From: an uncultured Opitutia bacterium
GTDB lineage: Bacteria; Verrucomicrobiota; Verrucomicrobiia; Opitutales; Opitutaceae
Assembly: GCA_903902745.1 (NCBI GenBank)
Contig: CAIUWA010000016.1
Location: 1 to 64,000 of the forward strand
Direction of reading: 5' to 3'
Length of the DNA: 64,000 bases
Shown here in pieces: positions 61,379 to 64,000 of this stretch. Each line of letters starts with the position of its first letter. The first letter of the stretch is position 1. A program made the translations under genes and the position numbers. A model generated the notes under the pieces. That model did not search any database, was not told the origin of the DNA, and worked only from the letters and a program-made list of their open reading frames with translations.

Positions 61379-62635
61379 ATGGCTGAACTTGTAGGTAATA
61401 TCTTGGTGGGCCAGTCGGGCGGCCCCACCGCCGTCATCAATGCCAGCGTCGCCGGTGTCATCGCCGAGGCCCTCAACCACGAGTGCATCGAGGAGATCTA
61501 CGGTTCGCTCAACGGCGTGCTCGGCATCCTCCACGAGGACCTCATCGACCTCGCCGCCGAGTCCCAGCAGGCCATCCGCGGCCTCCGCCACACCCCCGGC
61601 GCCGCCCTCGGCACCTGCCGGTACAAGCTGAAGAAGCAGGCCGACTTTGACCGCGTGATCGAGGTCTTCAAGGCCCACAACATCCGCTACTTCCTCTACA
61701 TCGGGGGCAACGACTCCCAGGACACCGCCGACAAGATTTCCAAGCTCGCGGCGGCCCAGGGCCACGAATTGCGCGTCATCGGCATCCCGAAGACCATCGA
61801 CAACGACCTGCCGAACACCGACCACTGCCCCGGCTACGGCAGCGTGATCAAGTACGTCGCCACCACCGTCCGCGAACTCTCCGCCGACAACGCCAGCATG
61901 GGCCAGGGCGACCTCGTGCAGATCGTCGAGGTCATGGGCCGCAGCGCCGGCTGGATCGCCGCCGGCGCCTCGCTCGCCAAGCGCCGCGACCACCCGCACG
62001 ACCCGCCGCACATCGTCCTCCTCCCCGAGATCGCGTTCAACCCGGAGAAGTTCGCCGCCGACGTGAAGCGCGTGCTCACCCGCGAGAAATTCTGCTCCGT
62101 CGTCGTCGGCGAGGGCCTCGTCGATGCCGATGGCAACTACGTCACTGCTGACGCCACGACCGACGCCTTCGGCCACGCCCGCCTCGGCGGCGTCGGCGAA
62201 TACCTGCGCGAAATCCTCGAGACCCACGCCCCCGGCGTGAAGACCCGCGTCGCCAGCCTCGGCATCGCGCAGCGCGCCGCCGTCCATTGCTCCTCGAAGA
62301 CGGACAACGACGAGGCCTACCTCGCCGGCCAGGCCGCCGTGAAGGCCGCCGTCAACGGCGAGACCGACAAGATGGTCACGCTCCTCCGCGGCGAAGCCGA
62401 GCACTACACCTGCGAGACCGGCCTTTCGCCCCTGGGCGAGATCGCCAACACCGTGAAAAAGCTTCCCCGCGAATGGATCAACGAGGACGGCATCAGCATG
62501 AACTTCCAGTTCCTGCGCTACGCCCAGCCACTGATCCAGGGCGAGGTCGCAGTCCCCTACGACACCGGCCTGCCCGCCTTCGTCACCCTCCAGAAGGATC
62601 GCGTCGACAAGCAGCTCGGCGCTTACGAGGCGTAA
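61379..62635 (+). CDS. pfp: Pyrophosphate-dependent 6-phosphofructokinase
   Basis: 418 residues. VGQSGGPTAVINASVAGVIA opens the protein; IGGNDSQDTADKI (about 108-120) and GIPKTIDNDLPNTDHCPGYG (Lys at about 138) form the active site. The Lys in PKTIDND in place of Gly marks the PPi-using type. The loop reads GGND where classical PPi enzymes have GGDD and ATP enzymes GGDG or GGEG. MGRSAGWIAAGASLA follows. It converts fructose 6-phosphate and PPi reversibly to fructose 1,6-bisphosphate. A rho-independent terminator lies at 62704-62733. Confidence 0.92.
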   Translation: MAELVGNILVGQSGGPTAVINASVAGVIAEALNHECIEEIYGSLNGVLGILHEDLIDLAAESQQAIRGLRHTPGAALGTCRYKLKKQADFDRVIEVFKAHNIRYFLYIGGNDSQDTADKISKLAAAQGHELRVIGIPKTIDNDLPNTDHCPGYGSVIKYVATTVRELSADNASMGQGDLVQIVEVMGRSAGWIAAGASLAKRRDHPHDPPHIVLLPEIAFNPEKFAADVKRVLTREKFCSVVVGEGLVDADGNYVTADATTDAFGHARLGGVGEYLREILETHAPGVKTRVASLGIAQRAAVHCSSKTDNDEAYLAGQAAVKAAVNGETDKMVTLLRGEAEHYTCETGLSPLGEIANTVKKLPREWINEDGISMNFQFLRYAQPLIQGEVAVPYDTGLPAFVTLQKDRVDKQLGAYEA

Positions 62636-62637
62636 GC

Positions 62638-62677
62638 TTCGGAAGCCAGAGGCCAGAAGCCAGAGGCCGGACGCCCG
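62638..62677. repeat. Class C polypurine repeat after pfp
   Basis: TTCGGAAGCCAGAGGCCAGA and GCCAGAGGCCGGACGCCCG. Its inverted partner is at 62876-62942; the terminator and a class H repeat lie between them. Confidence 0.8.
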
Positions 62678-62703
62678 TCTGAATCCGGTCTGAAAGCTCC
62701 CTT

Positions 62704-62733
62704 AAAAAAGCCGGTCTCGCGACCGGCTTTTTT
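62704..62733. terminator. Rho-independent terminator between pfp and cstA
   Basis: AAAAAAGCCGGTC and GACCGGCTTTTTT form a perfect 13-bp stem with a TCGC loop, flanked by A and T runs. As the flanking genes converge, it could serve both. Confidence 0.92.
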
Positions 62734-62761
62734 GTGCCTGCACTTCCAAGCCCGGAATTGA

Positions 62762-62856
62762 TTTCGCGCAGAGACGCAGGGACACGAGGAAAAGCCAGAG
62801 GGCCGGATGCTCCGAGGATCCGACCCTTCGCGCCCCCGCGCCTCTGCGCGAAACCA
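62762..62856. repeat. Class H inverted repeat
   Basis: TTTCGCGCAGAGACGCAGGG on the left mirrors CCCCGCGCCTCTGCGCGAAA on the right. Nested between the inverted class C arms. Confidence 0.85.
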
Positions 62857-62875
62857 GGTTCGGAATTTGACCGCC

Positions 62876-62934
62876 TCTTCCGTCCTCCGCCTTCCGCCTT
62901 CCGTCCTCCGTCCTCCGGCTTCCGGCGTCCGGCC

Positions 62935-62942
<8 letters not shown>
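62876..62942. repeat. Class C repeat supplying the cstA stop codon
   Basis: CTTCCGTCCTCCGCCTTCCG then CCGTCCTCCGTCCTCCGGCT and GGCGTCCGGCCTCAGGCTTC. On the minus strand the edge reads GGAAGCCTGAGGCCGGACGC; TGA at 62935-62937 ends cstA, where sister copies have GGAAGCCAGAGGCC without a stop. Confidence 0.82.

Positions 62943-64000
<1,058 letters not shown>

Overview
This is a GC-rich chromosomal stretch that most resembles a Verrucomicrobiota genome, probably Opitutaceae. That placement is inferred from gene content and style: a PPi-type phosphofructokinase, a GTP-type PEP carboxykinase, a full L-Ara4N lipid A operon, unfamiliar secreted and modular proteins, and very many palindromic repeats. 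No rRNA, tRNA or CRISPR array was recognised. About 57 genes are called. Two are cut by the window edges: an IS481-type transposase at the left and cstA at the right.

Layout. 0-8.6 kb: IS481 fragment, purEK, an ion-transporter-superfamily antiporter, pckG, a CDF metal exporter and a double-ACT protein. 7.9-10.7 kb: an ATPase, MacB/LolC-like permease and DUF3299 protein transcribed leftward. 10.8-19.6 kb: DUF2062 protein, exported methyltransferase, bicupin, WxxGxW-repeat protein, a three-module protein of unknown family and a TonB-dependent receptor. 19.8-32.6 kb: msrPQ, esterase, pseudouridine synthase, YhbY, RDD protein, hydroxyacid dehydrogenase, apt, a YbaY-like lipoprotein overlapping an agarase-like gene, flavin reductase, aldo/keto reductase and DsbD. 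32.6-38.6 kb: orphan NMT1-like binding protein, a Rieske oxygenase/amidohydrolase pair and a hybrid histidine kinase.

38.6-47.8 kb is one leftward nitrogen-acquisition cluster: ABC importer (binding protein, permease, ATPase), a NikR-like regulator with altered metal ligands, two DUF1989 (urea-carboxylase-associated) proteins and a urea/guanidine carboxylase. The pairing with DUF1989 proteins is the arrangement now linked to guanidine breakdown. No allophanate hydrolase lies in the window. A GTGTTAC-N14-GTGTTAC direct repeat just upstream is a candidate operator.

47.9-57.7 kb: an SRAP protein, an LptF/G permease, and arnT-arnB-arnC-arnA(formyltransferase)-arnA(dehydrogenase)-arnD, with ArnA split into two genes. 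57.8-64 kb: holA, purB, a four-helix-bundle (S23) gene between inverted polypurine repeats, PPi-phosphofructokinase and cstA.

The most unusual feature is the dispersed repeats. At least eight sequence families fill most intergenic gaps. They also enter coding sequence in frame: two insertions in the carboxylase, and one each in arnT, the histidine kinase, the arnB N-terminus and a linker of the three-module protein. In at least seven genes (purK, the orphan binding protein, the RsuA-type synthase, lptF/G, a DUF1989 gene, arnC, cstA) the stop codon lies within, or at the edge of, a repeat. This resembles the protein-coding palindromic elements described in Rickettsia, but with several families acting at once.
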